Below, piece by piece: positions 1-8,828 of a DNA stretch of 64,000 nucleotides. Below the pieces are notes generated by a model, which was not told the DNA's origin, searched no databases, and saw nothing but the letters and a program-made list of their open reading frames with translations. How positions within the stretch are numbered: the stretch's first letter is position 1; each line of letters begins with the position of its first letter. The DNA is from Brevibacterium zhoupengii (GTDB lineage: Bacteria; Actinomycetota; Actinomycetes; Actinomycetales; Brevibacteriaceae), in contig NZ_CP088298.1 of the NCBI RefSeq assembly GCF_021117425.1, positions 1,054,001 to 1,118,000 on the forward strand, given 5' to 3'. A program made the translations under genes and the position numbers.

Positions 1-576
1 CAGGCGACGGGGATCAGCGAACCCGACTACGGGGCGATCTTCGCCGACCAGGTCTATGACACCGGTTCGGTCATCGACCACTCGCAGTATTCGGGCGTGC
101 GCGTCGAGGTCGAACTGGCCTTTGTGCTGAAGGACGAGCTGCGTGGGCCCGACATCAGCCTCATCGACGTCCTGCGCGCCACCGAGTACGTGGTGCCGGC
201 GCTCGAGGTGCTGTCCTCACGGATCGAGATGGAAGGCCGGACCATCGTCGACACGATCTCGGACAACGCTGCGCTGGGGGCCATGGTCCTCGGCGGACGT
301 CCGGTGGCAGTCGACGCAGTTGATCTGCGCCGTGTTGGCGCGCTGCTCTACCGCAATGAGTCGATCGAGGATTCCGGGCTTTCCGCGGCAGTCCTCGACC
401 ACCCGGCCCGCGGCATCGTGTGGTTGGCGAACAAGCTCGCCGAACACGGCGATGTCCTGCAGGCCGGGGAGACCGTTCTGGCCGGGTCCTTCACCCGCCC
501 CATGTGGGTCAGCCCGGGCGATACCGTCCACGCCGATTACGGAGATCTGGGAGTCATCACATGCCGTTTCAAGTAG
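1..576 (+). CDS. hpaH: 2-oxo-hept-3-ene-1,7-dioate hydratase, C-terminal part
   Basis: The frame is open from the first base, so the 5' end lies outside the window; 191 C-terminal residues are visible of a family usually about 265 long. The segments VRVEVELAFVLKDEL, EYVVPALEVLSSRIE and SDNAALGAMVLGG are typical of the 2-keto-4-pentenoate/2-oxohepta-3-ene-dioate hydratase (FAH-like) fold, with acidic metal ligands in the EVELAF stretch. The enzyme hydrates 2-oxohept-3-enedioate in the cytoplasmic meta-cleavage pathway for homoprotocatechuate. Its end overlaps the start of the HpaI-type aldolase by 16 nt, which supports the HpaH assignment over the generic MhpD type. Confidence 0.85.
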   Translation, partial: QATGISEPDYGAIFADQVYDTGSVIDHSQYSGVRVEVELAFVLKDELRGPDISLIDVLRATEYVVPALEVLSSRIEMEGRTIVDTISDNAALGAMVLGGRPVAVDAVDLRRVGALLYRNESIEDSGLSAAVLDHPARGIVWLANKLAEHGDVLQAGETVLAGSFTRPMWVSPGDTVHADYGDLGVITCRFK

Positions 577-1349
577 ATCTGCCGCAGACTCTCACCCAGC
601 GCGTGGCGAAGTTGGGTGCGGGGGAGCATCTGGCCGGCATGTGGGTCTGCTCCGGCTCGCCCGTGGCCGCGGAGATCGCCGCAGCCTCGGGGATGCAGTG
701 GGTACTCATTGACGCCGAACATTCGCCAATCGACCTGCAGATCACGACCAGCCTGCTCCAGGCGATGAACGGATACCCCGCGACCCCTGTCGTGCGGGTG
801 CCCGTCAACGACCAGGTACTCATCAAGCAGTACCTCGACCTCGGCGCGCAGAACCTCCTCGTGCCGATGATCGATACCCCTGCCGACGCCGAGGCGGCCG
901 TGCGTTCCGTGTACTACCCACCTCGCGGTGTGCGCGGGGTGGGATCGGCCCTGGCTCGGGCCTCCCGGTGGAACGCGGTTCCGAACTACCTGGCTCGGGC
1001 CGAGGAGTTCGTGTCACTGACGATCCAGATCGAGTCGGCCACCGCAGTCGACAACGCGGCCGAGATCGCTGCGGTCGACGGTGTCGACGCGGTATTCGTC
1101 GGGCCCTCGGACCTGGCGGCATCGATGGGTCTCCTCGGGCAGCAGACGCACCCGGATGTCACTGATGCGGTGCTGCGGACCTTCGAGGCGGTCAAGGCAG
1201 CCGGCAAACTCGTCGGCGTCAATGCCTTCGACCCCGATCAGGCTCGGAAGTATCTCGACGCGGGTGCCTCGTTCGTCCTCGTCGGAGCCGATGTCGGCCT
1301 GATGATGAACGGTGCCCGTGCCTGGGCGAAGACGTGGGTTCAGGACTGA
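561..1349 (+). CDS. hpaI: 4-hydroxy-2-oxoheptanedioate aldolase (HpcH/HpaI family)
   Basis: This 262-residue class II (metal-dependent) aldolase splits 4-hydroxy-2-oxoheptanedioate into pyruvate and succinic semialdehyde, the last step of homoprotocatechuate meta-cleavage. Family marks are VLIDAEHSPID near residue 45, VRVPVND, the Arg-rich YYPPRGVRGVG loop, and FVGPSDLAASMG with its metal and substrate contacts. The ATG at 561 is chosen because the protein then begins MPFQVDLPQTL as in homologues; an in-frame ATG at 420 would read deep into hpaH. The 16-nt overlap with hpaH implies translational coupling. A strong hairpin follows the stop. Confidence 0.9.
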   Translation: MPFQVDLPQTLTQRVAKLGAGEHLAGMWVCSGSPVAAEIAAASGMQWVLIDAEHSPIDLQITTSLLQAMNGYPATPVVRVPVNDQVLIKQYLDLGAQNLLVPMIDTPADAEAAVRSVYYPPRGVRGVGSALARASRWNAVPNYLARAEEFVSLTIQIESATAVDNAAEIAAVDGVDAVFVGPSDLAASMGLLGQQTHPDVTDAVLRTFEAVKAAGKLVGVNAFDPDQARKYLDAGASFVLVGADVGLMMNGARAWAKTWVQD

Positions 1350-1389
1350 TCGACAGCTGAGCTGCTGCCTGACAGCAGTGAAGCAACGC

Positions 1390-1427
1390 AGTGGCTCGGG
1401 GGACGTGTGTCCCCCGAGCCACTTCTC
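1390..1427. terminator. Bidirectional terminator between convergent hpaI and surface-protein gene
   Basis: A perfect 14-bp inverted repeat (1390-1403 and 1410-1423, arm AGTGGCTCGGGGGA, loop of 6 nt) lies between the stops of two convergent genes. The right arm is followed by TTCTCT, so it can serve hpaI. No long U-tract is present in the other direction. Confidence 0.8.
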
Positions 1428-1433
1428 TACTCC

Positions 1434-3398
1434 TCACTCTCTGTTTCGACGGCTGCCGGTGATGATCAGTGCTGTGGCTCCGAGGCCGATGAGGAAGATT
1501 CCGGCACCGATGAGCATTCCGTTGCCCGTAGTTCCTGTCCGCGGCAGCTGAGCCGGTGGAGTAGGGGCTGCAGGTGTGTCAGCGACCGGTTCGACCGGGG
1601 GTTCTGGTGCCTCCGGTGGTGCTGGTTCGGCTGGAGGTGCCGGTGGTGTCGGTGCCTCCGGTGGCGCTGGTGGTGTGGTGGGCTCGTCAGGCGGGGTCGA
1701 GGGCTGTTCCGGTGGCGTCGGTTCTGGCGGTGCCGGGGGAGTGGAAGGGTCCTCGGGTGGCCTGTGCACGGTTTCGGCGGGAATGCCCCATTCGCTCGTC
1801 CACGTCAGGTGATCGTCATTGCCCTGGATCGTGGTCACATAGGTGACCCAGCCGACGGGCATGTCGATGGTCTCTGAAGTCACCGTCGCAGTGCCGTTCT
1901 CGTCCCCGATGACGGTGATGTCCTGGGAGTGGATCTCCTCTCCGCTGATGTCCTTCGACTGTTCGGGCTCGGACTCCGCGTGATAGGCCGTCATCGTGAT
2001 CACTGCCTCACCTCCCGGGCGCAGACCGTTGACCGTGACTTCGTCGTGGACGGAGGTGACATCGAGGACTGCCTTCGTCTCGGCGCTGGGAGCCCACGGA
2101 ACAAAGCCGGTTTCTCGGGGCTGACCGTGACGGCCCTTCCATTCCTTCGTGGACTTGTCACCGGCAATCGTTTCGGTGAAGTACATCCACCCGTGAAAGT
2201 CCTCAGGGACTGTGATCGCTTCTGATCGGTGTGTACCGTTGCCGACGTTCTCCGAGGTCACCTCGGCGATCACCTCGGCGTCGTCGTTCTTCTTCCCGAG
2301 CTCGGGCGTCGAGCCCGTCTGCCACAGCTCGTGCTCGACGGTGACCGTGTGGTCACCGACCAGACCAGAGACCGTGAACGTGTCCGTGATGGAATCGCCG
2401 GGCTCGGGAGTCTGATCGGAGATTTCGGTGGACACACGAGGTTGGGAGACCAGATCGATCTTCGCCTGGGCAGAGACCTCGACTGGTTCGTCCGGGGTGA
2501 TCACTCGCTGCACCCGCTTGGTCTTCTGGGGCTCGTAGAGCAGGACGGTCTCTGGCGCGAGGCTGGCCGAAGCTTTGGCCGTGACAGTGCCTGGTGCCTC
2601 GGGCTTGAGGACGGTGATGACTGGTTCGGCCTCGCTGGTCAGGGTTGTCGGTGCGTCCGTGATTCCACTGATGTCGAGCTTGATGGGAACGCCGGGCACC
2701 GCGTTGCCGGAGGCGCTGGTCAGGGACATCGAGAGTGAGAGGTCACCAGTTGTGGGGAGCTGGACCTCTTTATCGTCATCCTTGTCGTCGACTCGTGCGA
2801 AATCACCGTCGCCGGGGGCATCCTTGCCATACGGCTCGAGCACCGGCATATCCAGGACTGGGGCCAGGGTGACATCGAGGGTATACGGACCCGCGAGCTT
2901 CTTCGCCTCGGCGCTGATCTTCGAGAACTGCTTCGCCGCACCCTTGAACTTCTTCCCCAGATCGCCTGGCTTCTGCGGCGGTACCTTGTGATCATGTGGG
3001 ATCGTCTCATCCAGACGCGCCAGCGCACTCAGGGCGGCCTGCACAGCGGCCGACTTGGACCCGGAGTACTCGTGCAGCGCCCATGCCGTCTGCGCCGTGG
3101 TGATCTTCTCCGGTTTTGCATCCGTGAAGTATTTGGGAAGGGGCGACTGCTTGCCGGCATCGATGCAGTACGCCTGCGTGCCCTTGAACGTTCGGTAGGA
3201 GCCGTACCAGGTCTTGCCCTGCGGCGCGTGATGCCAGATGCCGGGACCATAGGCCTCGCTGGATTTGAGCATCGGCACTTCGCCGAGCGAGGCTGGTGGT
3301 CCTTGGGCCATGGCCGGGCCGAGCCCGATGAGTGAGGCCAGAGCCAGGACCATGAAGAGGAGAGCTGAGCGGAGTGTGAAGCGTCTGCGAGTAGTCAT
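1434..3398 (-). CDS. LPXTG-anchored surface protein with VaFE-like repeats
   Basis: The 654-residue protein has a Sec signal peptide (TTRRRFTLRS, hydrophobic core, cut after AMA), an N-terminal domain with TQAYCIDAG near residue 75 and AQTAWALHEYSG about 30 residues later, two or more immunoglobulin-like repeats (SDQTPEPGDSITDTFTV and later DEVTVNGLRPGGEAVITMT), a Pro/Glu-rich wall-spanning stretch, and a C-terminal sorting signal: LPRTG at about residue 618, a hydrophobic segment, then RRNRE. A sortase should link it to peptidoglycan; none is in the window. An in-frame start at 3461 would put 21 residues before the signal peptide, so the ATG at 3398 is preferred. Repeats resemble VaFE-repeat adhesins of actinobacteria. 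The ligand is unknown. Confidence 0.85.
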   Translation of the reverse strand: MTTRRRFTLRSALLFMVLALASLIGLGPAMAQGPPASLGEVPMLKSSEAYGPGIWHHAPQGKTWYGSYRTFKGTQAYCIDAGKQSPLPKYFTDAKPEKITTAQTAWALHEYSGSKSAAVQAALSALARLDETIPHDHKVPPQKPGDLGKKFKGAAKQFSKISAEAKKLAGPYTLDVTLAPVLDMPVLEPYGKDAPGDGDFARVDDKDDDKEVQLPTTGDLSLSMSLTSASGNAVPGVPIKLDISGITDAPTTLTSEAEPVITVLKPEAPGTVTAKASASLAPETVLLYEPQKTKRVQRVITPDEPVEVSAQAKIDLVSQPRVSTEISDQTPEPGDSITDTFTVSGLVGDHTVTVEHELWQTGSTPELGKKNDDAEVIAEVTSENVGNGTHRSEAITVPEDFHGWMYFTETIAGDKSTKEWKGRHGQPRETGFVPWAPSAETKAVLDVTSVHDEVTVNGLRPGGEAVITMTAYHAESEPEQSKDISGEEIHSQDITVIGDENGTATVTSETIDMPVGWVTYVTTIQGNDDHLTWTSEWGIPAETVHRPPEDPSTPPAPPEPTPPEQPSTPPDEPTTPPAPPEAPTPPAPPAEPAPPEAPEPPVEPVADTPAAPTPPAQLPRTGTTGNGMLIGAGIFLIGLGATALIITGSRRNRE

Positions 3399-3782
3399 AC
3401 CCTGATTCCACGGCGAAGGCGTCGAGTCTGACCAGGGCAGAAAATCTGCCTGTGAATTCACCCCGCGGTATCCACAGGGAAACGAACATCAGTCGATGTC
3501 GACTGCAGCACGACTGTGGACAGACAGCCGAGTCAGCTGGTTTACATCGTCCCAGTTCACGGCAGGTATCGTTGTGATCGATCGGGCGCCGACCGATGTT
3601 CTCGCGGCTGTCCCTCGCCGAGTTGGTCCTGCGAGTGGTGATTCGTCCACAGGGCGGCGAACGTGAGTCGGCCGTCGAAAGTCAGAGACTGTTGCGGTAC
3701 GGCAACACCATTCTGGGTCTGGCGTCAGCATTGGACCGTAAACTTGGCACAGCGGTGTACTCCACACGAAGAAGGACGATAT
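3399..3782. other. Divergent intergenic region, 384 nt
   Basis: This region separates the divergent surface-protein and PrsW genes. It contains a short hairpin (TGTTGC/GCAACA, 3690-3707) and a possible promoter for the rightward gene: TTGGAC at 3731-3736 with TGTACT at 3756-3761, spacer 19 nt. No convincing short coding sequence was seen; the open frames crossing it are extensions of neighbours or antisense shadows. Confidence 0.4.
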
Positions 3783-5525
3783 ATGTCGGATCAGGCGGGC
3801 CCCGGAAACGGCCCCGACTCGCAGCAGAACGCGCACCCGGGCAATCCCATGCCCCCGCGCGCGCAACCGCCTCGGGTCGCCGACCCCCGGAACCCTGCTG
3901 ATTCGCCCCAGCAGGGAATGCCGCCCCAAGGGCCCCCGATGCAGCAAGGACAGATGCCGACGCAGGGGCAGGGGCAGATGCCTCCACAGCAGCGTCCTCC
4001 CATGCAGCAGGGACCTCCGATGCAGCAGCGTCCACCGCAGCAGGGACCACCGATGCAGCGCCCGAACAATGACCGATTTCGGCCTCGTCCGCAACAGCCT
4101 GGCCCCGGGACACAGGGGCCCGGACCGCAGCAGCCGCCTCGGGAGATTCCTCAGCCGGGGATGAACCCTGCCTCCCGGGGTCAGGGCAACCCCCACCTCG
4201 GCGGTCCAGTGAATCAGCCACCGATGAACCAACCGCCGATGCACGGCCAGCCGCCGATGCAGCGACGGGTCTACGAGCAGGCGCGGTTCGCGCCGACCGT
4301 GACTCAGGAGATGCGGGTCCGGGCACATATGCAGGCGCCTCAGCAGGTGGTCTCGGAGACTCCGTGGACCGGGGCTGTGCGCCAATCTCAGCCGGTGGAA
4401 GAGCCCGGGTCGACAGCTAACATCGTCCGTCTGGTCATCGCCATCCTCACGGTGGTCGGTCTGTTCGTCGGACTCTTGATCCTCGCCCTCATCGGGGGAC
4501 TGAGCTTCGGCCTCAGGCTCTTCGCCTTGGTCGCGCTCTCGGCGATTCCACTGATCGGAATCATCGCCTACGTGCTCTGGCTCGATCGCTGGAAGCCCCA
4601 GCCGAAGATCCTCCTCGGACTCTGCCTCCTCTGGGGTGCCGTCGCTGCCGTCATCCTCACACTCGTGTTCTCCATCGTCGGCCAGGTCGCACTCTTTGTC
4701 GCCGGCGTCGGGACACTGCCCGATGCCTACGGTGCCGTCGTCGAGGCCCCGATTGTCGAGGAGACGACGAAGACCGTGTTGCTCGTCGTCATCGTTCTCG
4801 CGGCTCGTCGCCACTTCGAAGGCCCGCTCGACGGACTCGTCTACGGCGCCCTCATCGGTGCGGGCTTCGCATTCACCGAAAACGTCCTCTACCTCGGCGG
4901 AGCCTGGGAACAGAGCGGCGGGGACCTTCTGTGGACTTTCATCCACCGTTGCCTGCTCTCACCGATGCTGCACACGACGTTCTCCACCTGTGCGGGTGTG
5001 ACGATCGGCTTCGCCGCCCGCAAGTGGCAATGGTGGGCGATCATCCTGATGTGGCTGCCCGGGCTGTTGGTCGGGATGCTTCTGCACGCTCTGTGGAACG
5101 GCACGATGACCGCGCTGGGACAGATCAACGGGTTTGCATCGAGCATCGGTCTCATCATCCTCAGCACCATCCTCACGACCTCGTGGGTTGTTCTCGGGCT
5201 GCTCCTGCGCCGCAGCGAACGCCTGCACACGCAGAACATGCTCGGTGACTACGCGAACACAGGATGGCTCACCCATTCCGAGGTCGACATGCTGGCCACA
5301 TGGAAGGGCCGTAAGTTCGGCAAACGCTGGGCCGACAGCTTCCCCGGCGGCAAGGAAGAGATGCGCACCATGATCCGCACCTCCGGAGATCTCTCGACAA
5401 CTCGGATGCGACTCCTGGCAGGAGTCGGCGGCCAGAAGGAACGCGATATCGAAAGCTTCCAGCTGAAGAAGTTCTCCTCCGCCCGCGATCGACTTCTCGC
5501 AGCCTCGAGAAGCGTGGTCCGCTGA
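3783..5525 (+). CDS. PrsW-family intramembrane metalloprotease
   Basis: A 580-residue membrane protein. The first ~210 residues are a cytoplasmic Pro/Gln/Met-rich low-complexity tail with repeated QGPPMQ-like units; about eight hydrophobic segments follow. The PrsW signature is complete: PIVEETTK (EExxK), GAGFAFTENVLY, HRCLLSPMLHTTF and LLHALWNG, providing the Glu and His residues thought to bind zinc. PrsW in Bacillus cleaves the anti-sigma factor RsiW; the target here is unknown. ATG 3783 has GAAGGA 8 nt upstream; an in-frame start at 3663 would add 40 uncharacteristic residues. The next gene, also a membrane protease, begins 6 nt after the stop, so the two probably form one unit. Confidence 0.88.
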   Translation: MSDQAGPGNGPDSQQNAHPGNPMPPRAQPPRVADPRNPADSPQQGMPPQGPPMQQGQMPTQGQGQMPPQQRPPMQQGPPMQQRPPQQGPPMQRPNNDRFRPRPQQPGPGTQGPGPQQPPREIPQPGMNPASRGQGNPHLGGPVNQPPMNQPPMHGQPPMQRRVYEQARFAPTVTQEMRVRAHMQAPQQVVSETPWTGAVRQSQPVEEPGSTANIVRLVIAILTVVGLFVGLLILALIGGLSFGLRLFALVALSAIPLIGIIAYVLWLDRWKPQPKILLGLCLLWGAVAAVILTLVFSIVGQVALFVAGVGTLPDAYGAVVEAPIVEETTKTVLLVVIVLAARRHFEGPLDGLVYGALIGAGFAFTENVLYLGGAWEQSGGDLLWTFIHRCLLSPMLHTTFSTCAGVTIGFAARKWQWWAIILMWLPGLLVGMLLHALWNGTMTALGQINGFASSIGLIILSTILTTSWVVLGLLLRRSERLHTQNMLGDYANTGWLTHSEVDMLATWKGRKFGKRWADSFPGGKEEMRTMIRTSGDLSTTRMRLLAGVGGQKERDIESFQLKKFSSARDRLLAASRSVVR

Positions 5526-5530
5526 CTCCC

Positions 5531-6721
5531 GTGGCACTCGTCGACGTCATCATCATCGTCCTGGGGATCGCTGCGCTCTTCTCCGGGTTCCGTCAGGGTT
5601 TCATCATCGGCCTCGGCACGGCTGCCGGTTTCGTGGTCGGCTGGATCGTGGGCCGGCTGCTCTCACCTCTGGTCGAAAGCCTGAGCAAAGGCACCCAGGC
5701 CATGGAGAACCCCGGCGTCGTCATCCTCCTCGCATCGATGCCGCTCGTCCTCAGTGTCCTGTTCGCCTTTGCCGGCAACGGGATCGGCGTGTGGATCAAA
5801 CGATCCATGGACTCAGAACTCGGGCAGGGCATTGACTCGGTCGGCGGCACGGTCACCGCCGGAGTCGTCTATGTCCTCGTCATCTGGCTGGCGGCAGGTT
5901 TCATCCGCACCACTCCGTGGGTTGAGCCGAACCGGTGGGTTGCGGACTCATCGGTGATCGCCGCCTTCGACCAGACGATCCCGTACTCTTCACAGAACGC
6001 GCTGGGCGATATCTCCAAAGGTCTCAAAGCCACCGGCTTCCCGCAGGTCTTCGCCGGTCAGGCGGAACAGATCCGCGGAGTGGGCGAACCCGATACCGCG
6101 ATGGTCGACGTCGGCCGTGGTGTCGAGGAATCGGTCGTCAAGATCACGACCGCCGCGACCACCTGCCCGGCAGGGTCCGAAGGCTCGGGCTTCGTCTACA
6201 GCGACGGACTCGTGGCCACCAATGCTCACGTCGTCGCCGGTTCGACCGAGCTCGCTGTCCAAGTCGGCGGCAAAGGCAGGCCCTATTCCGCCGAGGTGGT
6301 GGAATTCGATCCCGAAGCCGACGTGGCCGTCCTGCGAGTTCCAGACCTCGATGCTCCCGCTCTGGACTTCGGCAATGGGCTGGGGCCAGGAGATGACTCC
6401 GTGGTCGCCGGCTTCCCACAGAACGGGCCCTATACGATTTCGCCATCGCGAGTGCGTGAGAAGATCGACGCCCGCGGCCTCGACATCTACGATTCGAATT
6501 CAGTGGTGCGCGAGGTGTATTCGGTCCGCGGCATCGTGCGCGAAGGAAACTCGGGCGGTCCGCTGCTTGACGCCAACGGAGACGTCGTCGGAATGGTCTT
6601 TGCCCGGTCCGCCACCGACGACGAGACCGGATATGCCCTCACCCGAGCGGAGATCAGCGATGAGCTACAGGCTGGTGCCCAAAGCCGAGCCCCGCAGCCG
6701 ACAGGCCAATGCACCGGCTGA
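5531..6721 (+). CDS. MarP-like membrane serine protease (CvpA domain plus trypsin-like domain)
   Basis: The 396-residue protein has four N-terminal membrane helices of the CvpA type (residues 1-130) followed by an extracytoplasmic chymotrypsin-fold protease. The triad is visible: His in TNAHVVAG near 235, Asp in EADVAVLRV near 263, and Ser in REGNSGGPLL near 340. Cys in TTCPAGSEGSGF and QCTG may form a disulfide. Mycobacterial MarP, with this architecture, is needed for acid and oxidative stress survival; that role is family knowledge, not shown here. Start is GTG 5531, right after prsW. Pairing with PrsW suggests an envelope-stress unit. Confidence 0.9.
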   Translation: MALVDVIIIVLGIAALFSGFRQGFIIGLGTAAGFVVGWIVGRLLSPLVESLSKGTQAMENPGVVILLASMPLVLSVLFAFAGNGIGVWIKRSMDSELGQGIDSVGGTVTAGVVYVLVIWLAAGFIRTTPWVEPNRWVADSSVIAAFDQTIPYSSQNALGDISKGLKATGFPQVFAGQAEQIRGVGEPDTAMVDVGRGVEESVVKITTAATTCPAGSEGSGFVYSDGLVATNAHVVAGSTELAVQVGGKGRPYSAEVVEFDPEADVAVLRVPDLDAPALDFGNGLGPGDDSVVAGFPQNGPYTISPSRVREKIDARGLDIYDSNSVVREVYSVRGIVREGNSGGPLLDANGDVVGMVFARSATDDETGYALTRAEISDELQAGAQSRAPQPTGQCTG

Positions 6722-6726
6722 AGCGA

Positions 6727-7668
6727 CTACTTCAGATCAAGTCCGGCCAGGACGGCACGGTGGTCGCTCGAGCCGCGGCTGAGAACTTCATCTGAGGTGG
6801 TTTCGAACCCGCGGTAGAGGACATGGTCGAGCCGGGTGACCGGGAAACGAGCCGGCCAAGTGAAGCCGAAGCCGCCGCCGGCTTCGACCCGAGTGTCCTC
6901 CAGCGGAGGAGAGAGGGTCGAGAAGTTGGTATCCGTCGTGGCGGTGTTGAAGTCACCAGCGACGATGACGTGCTCGGCCCCATCGGTTTCGACCTCGGTG
7001 GCCAATCTGCGGATCGCCGCATTGCGCATGGCCTCATGGCCGGGGCGTACCGAAGGCATGTGCACGGAGTAGAACCTGATGTCGCCATGATCCGTGGACA
7101 CCGTAGTGGCGAAGGCGCGCGGCCACTGCAGCCCCAGGTCCACCTCTTCGGGTTCGGACATCGGCCATTTCGACCAGACCCCGATCGTGTCGACGACCTG
7201 CGAATGATCGAACGAGGAATCGAGTTCCTTGTGGATGATCTTGCCCGACAGAGACTCCAGCTCCTGAATCGTGACGATGTCCGGGTCGGCATCGATGAGG
7301 CTCTGCGCCGCCGCTGTGGGCTCAGGCAGCCTGGCACCGACATTGTGCGTGGCGACAGTGAGATCGGCTTCGCCGCTGTCGCCGGCAGGTATCACTGCGG
7401 ATCCGAACATCGAGGCCCAGACCACGGTGGGCACCAGAAAACCGATTGCCGAGAGCACCGAGAAGCGAATGAGGAACATCAGCAGCACGAGAGCCAGGAA
7501 GACTCCCGTCCACGGCAGGATGCTCTCCACAAGCAGCGCAATGCCCATTCTGGCGGGCAGCAGGTGGTGGAGCAGGAGAAACGCCGCATAGGCTACGCCG
7601 AAGATCAGCGCAGTGATCCCCTTGGCCGGGCTATGCGTTTTTCTGGGTTGAGGATATTCCTGGTTCAT
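6727..7668 (-). CDS. Membrane-anchored endonuclease/exonuclease/phosphatase family protein
   Basis: Three hydrophobic segments (residues 17-105) precede an EEP-fold catalytic domain of about 210 residues. All EEP motifs are present: THNVGA, QELES, YSVHMPSVRPG, VAGDFNTA, LDHVLY and SSDHRAVLA, giving the metal-binding Glu/Asp/Asn and catalytic His residues. Similar actinobacterial proteins are annotated only as EEP family; the substrate could be a nucleic acid, phospholipid or phosphoester outside the membrane. The gene converges on the MarP-like gene with 5 nt between the stops. A 13-bp palindrome sits directly upstream of its ATG. Confidence 0.85.
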   Translation of the reverse strand: MNQEYPQPRKTHSPAKGITALIFGVAYAAFLLLHHLLPARMGIALLVESILPWTGVFLALVLLMFLIRFSVLSAIGFLVPTVVWASMFGSAVIPAGDSGEADLTVATHNVGARLPEPTAAAQSLIDADPDIVTIQELESLSGKIIHKELDSSFDHSQVVDTIGVWSKWPMSEPEEVDLGLQWPRAFATTVSTDHGDIRFYSVHMPSVRPGHEAMRNAAIRRLATEVETDGAEHVIVAGDFNTATTDTNFSTLSPPLEDTRVEAGGGFGFTWPARFPVTRLDHVLYRGFETTSDEVLSRGSSDHRAVLAGLDLK

Positions 7669-7671
7669 CGA

Positions 7672-7684
7672 TTAAGAATCTTAA
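7672..7684. promoter_or_regulatory. Palindrome upstream of the EEP gene
   Basis: TTAAGAATCTTAA is a perfect inverted repeat (6-bp arms, one central base) ending 4 nt before the ATG at 7668, where a repressor would block initiation. No cognate regulator is evident; the winged-helix gene 80 nt further on is only a positional candidate. Confidence 0.35.
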
Positions 7685-7750
7685 CCGCTGAGTCTGTCCT
7701 CATGCTGGGTGCATCATGCGACGTGTCTCACTTGCACCCGAAAACCTCGT

Positions 7751-8578
7751 TCACCGGTGGGCAGTGGCCGACCACACCGTGACATCTGGGTGTGTGTCGT
7801 AGCGGTAGCCGGAGCCCCTCATCGTGCGAATCACCGAGGAGTACTCGCCCAACCGCCTGCGCAGACGTCGGATATGCACATCGACAGTCCTCTCATCAGG
7901 TACCTCTCCACCCGACCAGACGGCCGTGATGAGTTCCTCGCGAGGCAGTGTCGAGTCGGCATGAGAGACGAGAGTCGCTAGGAGGTCGAATTCTTTGGTG
8001 GTGACATCGATGAGATCACCGTCGATGCGAACCTCGCGGCGCGGAATGTCGATGCGTAGGCGCTCGGCGGTTCTGTTCTGGAAGTTCCCATCGAATCGGG
8101 AGCCGAATCCACCGGTGGGTGCGGCCTCGCCGATGCTCGGCTCAGCCTCGCGGCGCAGGGCCGGAGGATGGACGCGGTTGGGGATACGCGAGCGCACCGG
8201 ACCGTGAGTTCCCGCCGGGGTGCCTGTGGCTGCGGGGGAGCCGTTGGCGACGGCGCGAACGGCGTCGATGTCGTTGCCGCGGCCTTCGGGAGCCAATGCG
8301 ATGACCGCCTGGGTCTCTGCCTGGGAGGCCAGCTCTTTGGCATAGGCCTGCAGTTCGCCGGCGATCGCGGAGAGATTCGTGCCGTCGGCGGCTGCCTTGG
8401 ACTCATCGAGACCGATGTAGACGATGATTCCGCGCGCTGCCTTCGGCGAGGGCACGACACCGGCTGGACCGAAGGTATGGGGCGGGTTCTGCGGATCTAC
8501 TGCACTCAACCGGGCTCCTGCGCGACGGATGGCAGCTGCGCTGCGTGGATGTGCGTACGCTGGTTCTGGATTCGACAT
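7751..8578 (-). CDS. Winged-helix transcriptional regulator (OmpR/PhoB-type C-terminal domain)
   Basis: The last ~95 residues of this 275-residue protein form an OmpR/PhoB-type DNA-binding domain: RREVRIDGDLIDVTTKEFDLL, PREELITAVWS, TVDVHIRRLRRRLG and IRTMRGSGYRYD. The N-terminal 170 residues lack the Asp-containing receiver fold of two-component regulators; residues 45-115 look like an unassigned alpha/beta domain (IIVYIGLDESKA, QAVIALAPEG), followed by a Pro/Ala-rich linker. It is therefore an orphan regulator and no sensor kinase is adjacent. The ATG at 8578 fits. The signal sensed is unknown. Confidence 0.8.
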   Translation of the reverse strand: MSNPEPAYAHPRSAAAIRRAGARLSAVDPQNPPHTFGPAGVVPSPKAARGIIVYIGLDESKAAADGTNLSAIAGELQAYAKELASQAETQAVIALAPEGRGNDIDAVRAVANGSPAATGTPAGTHGPVRSRIPNRVHPPALRREAEPSIGEAAPTGGFGSRFDGNFQNRTAERLRIDIPRREVRIDGDLIDVTTKEFDLLATLVSHADSTLPREELITAVWSGGEVPDERTVDVHIRRLRRRLGEYSSVIRTMRGSGYRYDTHPDVTVWSATAHR

Positions 8579-8828
8579 GGCTGTCCTTTGCTTCGACCCG
8601 AAGGGCCGTTGTGACTGAATGAGTCCGCTGCGGAGTCTGCGTGTACTCGTTCGAGGCCGGACAGCGGAGAGACGGTCACCGACAACGAACGCAGAGCATA
8701 CACATGCCTGCGGGGCACATTCGCGTCGAGTGCGTCGTAGAAGTCATAGCTTCATTATTTGTCACAAAACTCGTCGGTTGCAAAGGATCGCCACTAAATG
8801 AGACAAGTGTGACGAAATATGACGGTCC

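Noticed and set aside
3900-4280. Repetitive tract resembling a repeat array
   Set aside because: The CAGCAGGGACCTCCGATG-like units are irregular coding repeats of the Pro/Gln/Met-rich PrsW tail, without constant spacers, so not CRISPR.
3489-4946. A 485-codon minus-strand frame opposite prsW
   Set aside because: It overlaps the well-supported PrsW gene and its product is a His/Arg/Leu-rich shadow of the low-complexity tail.
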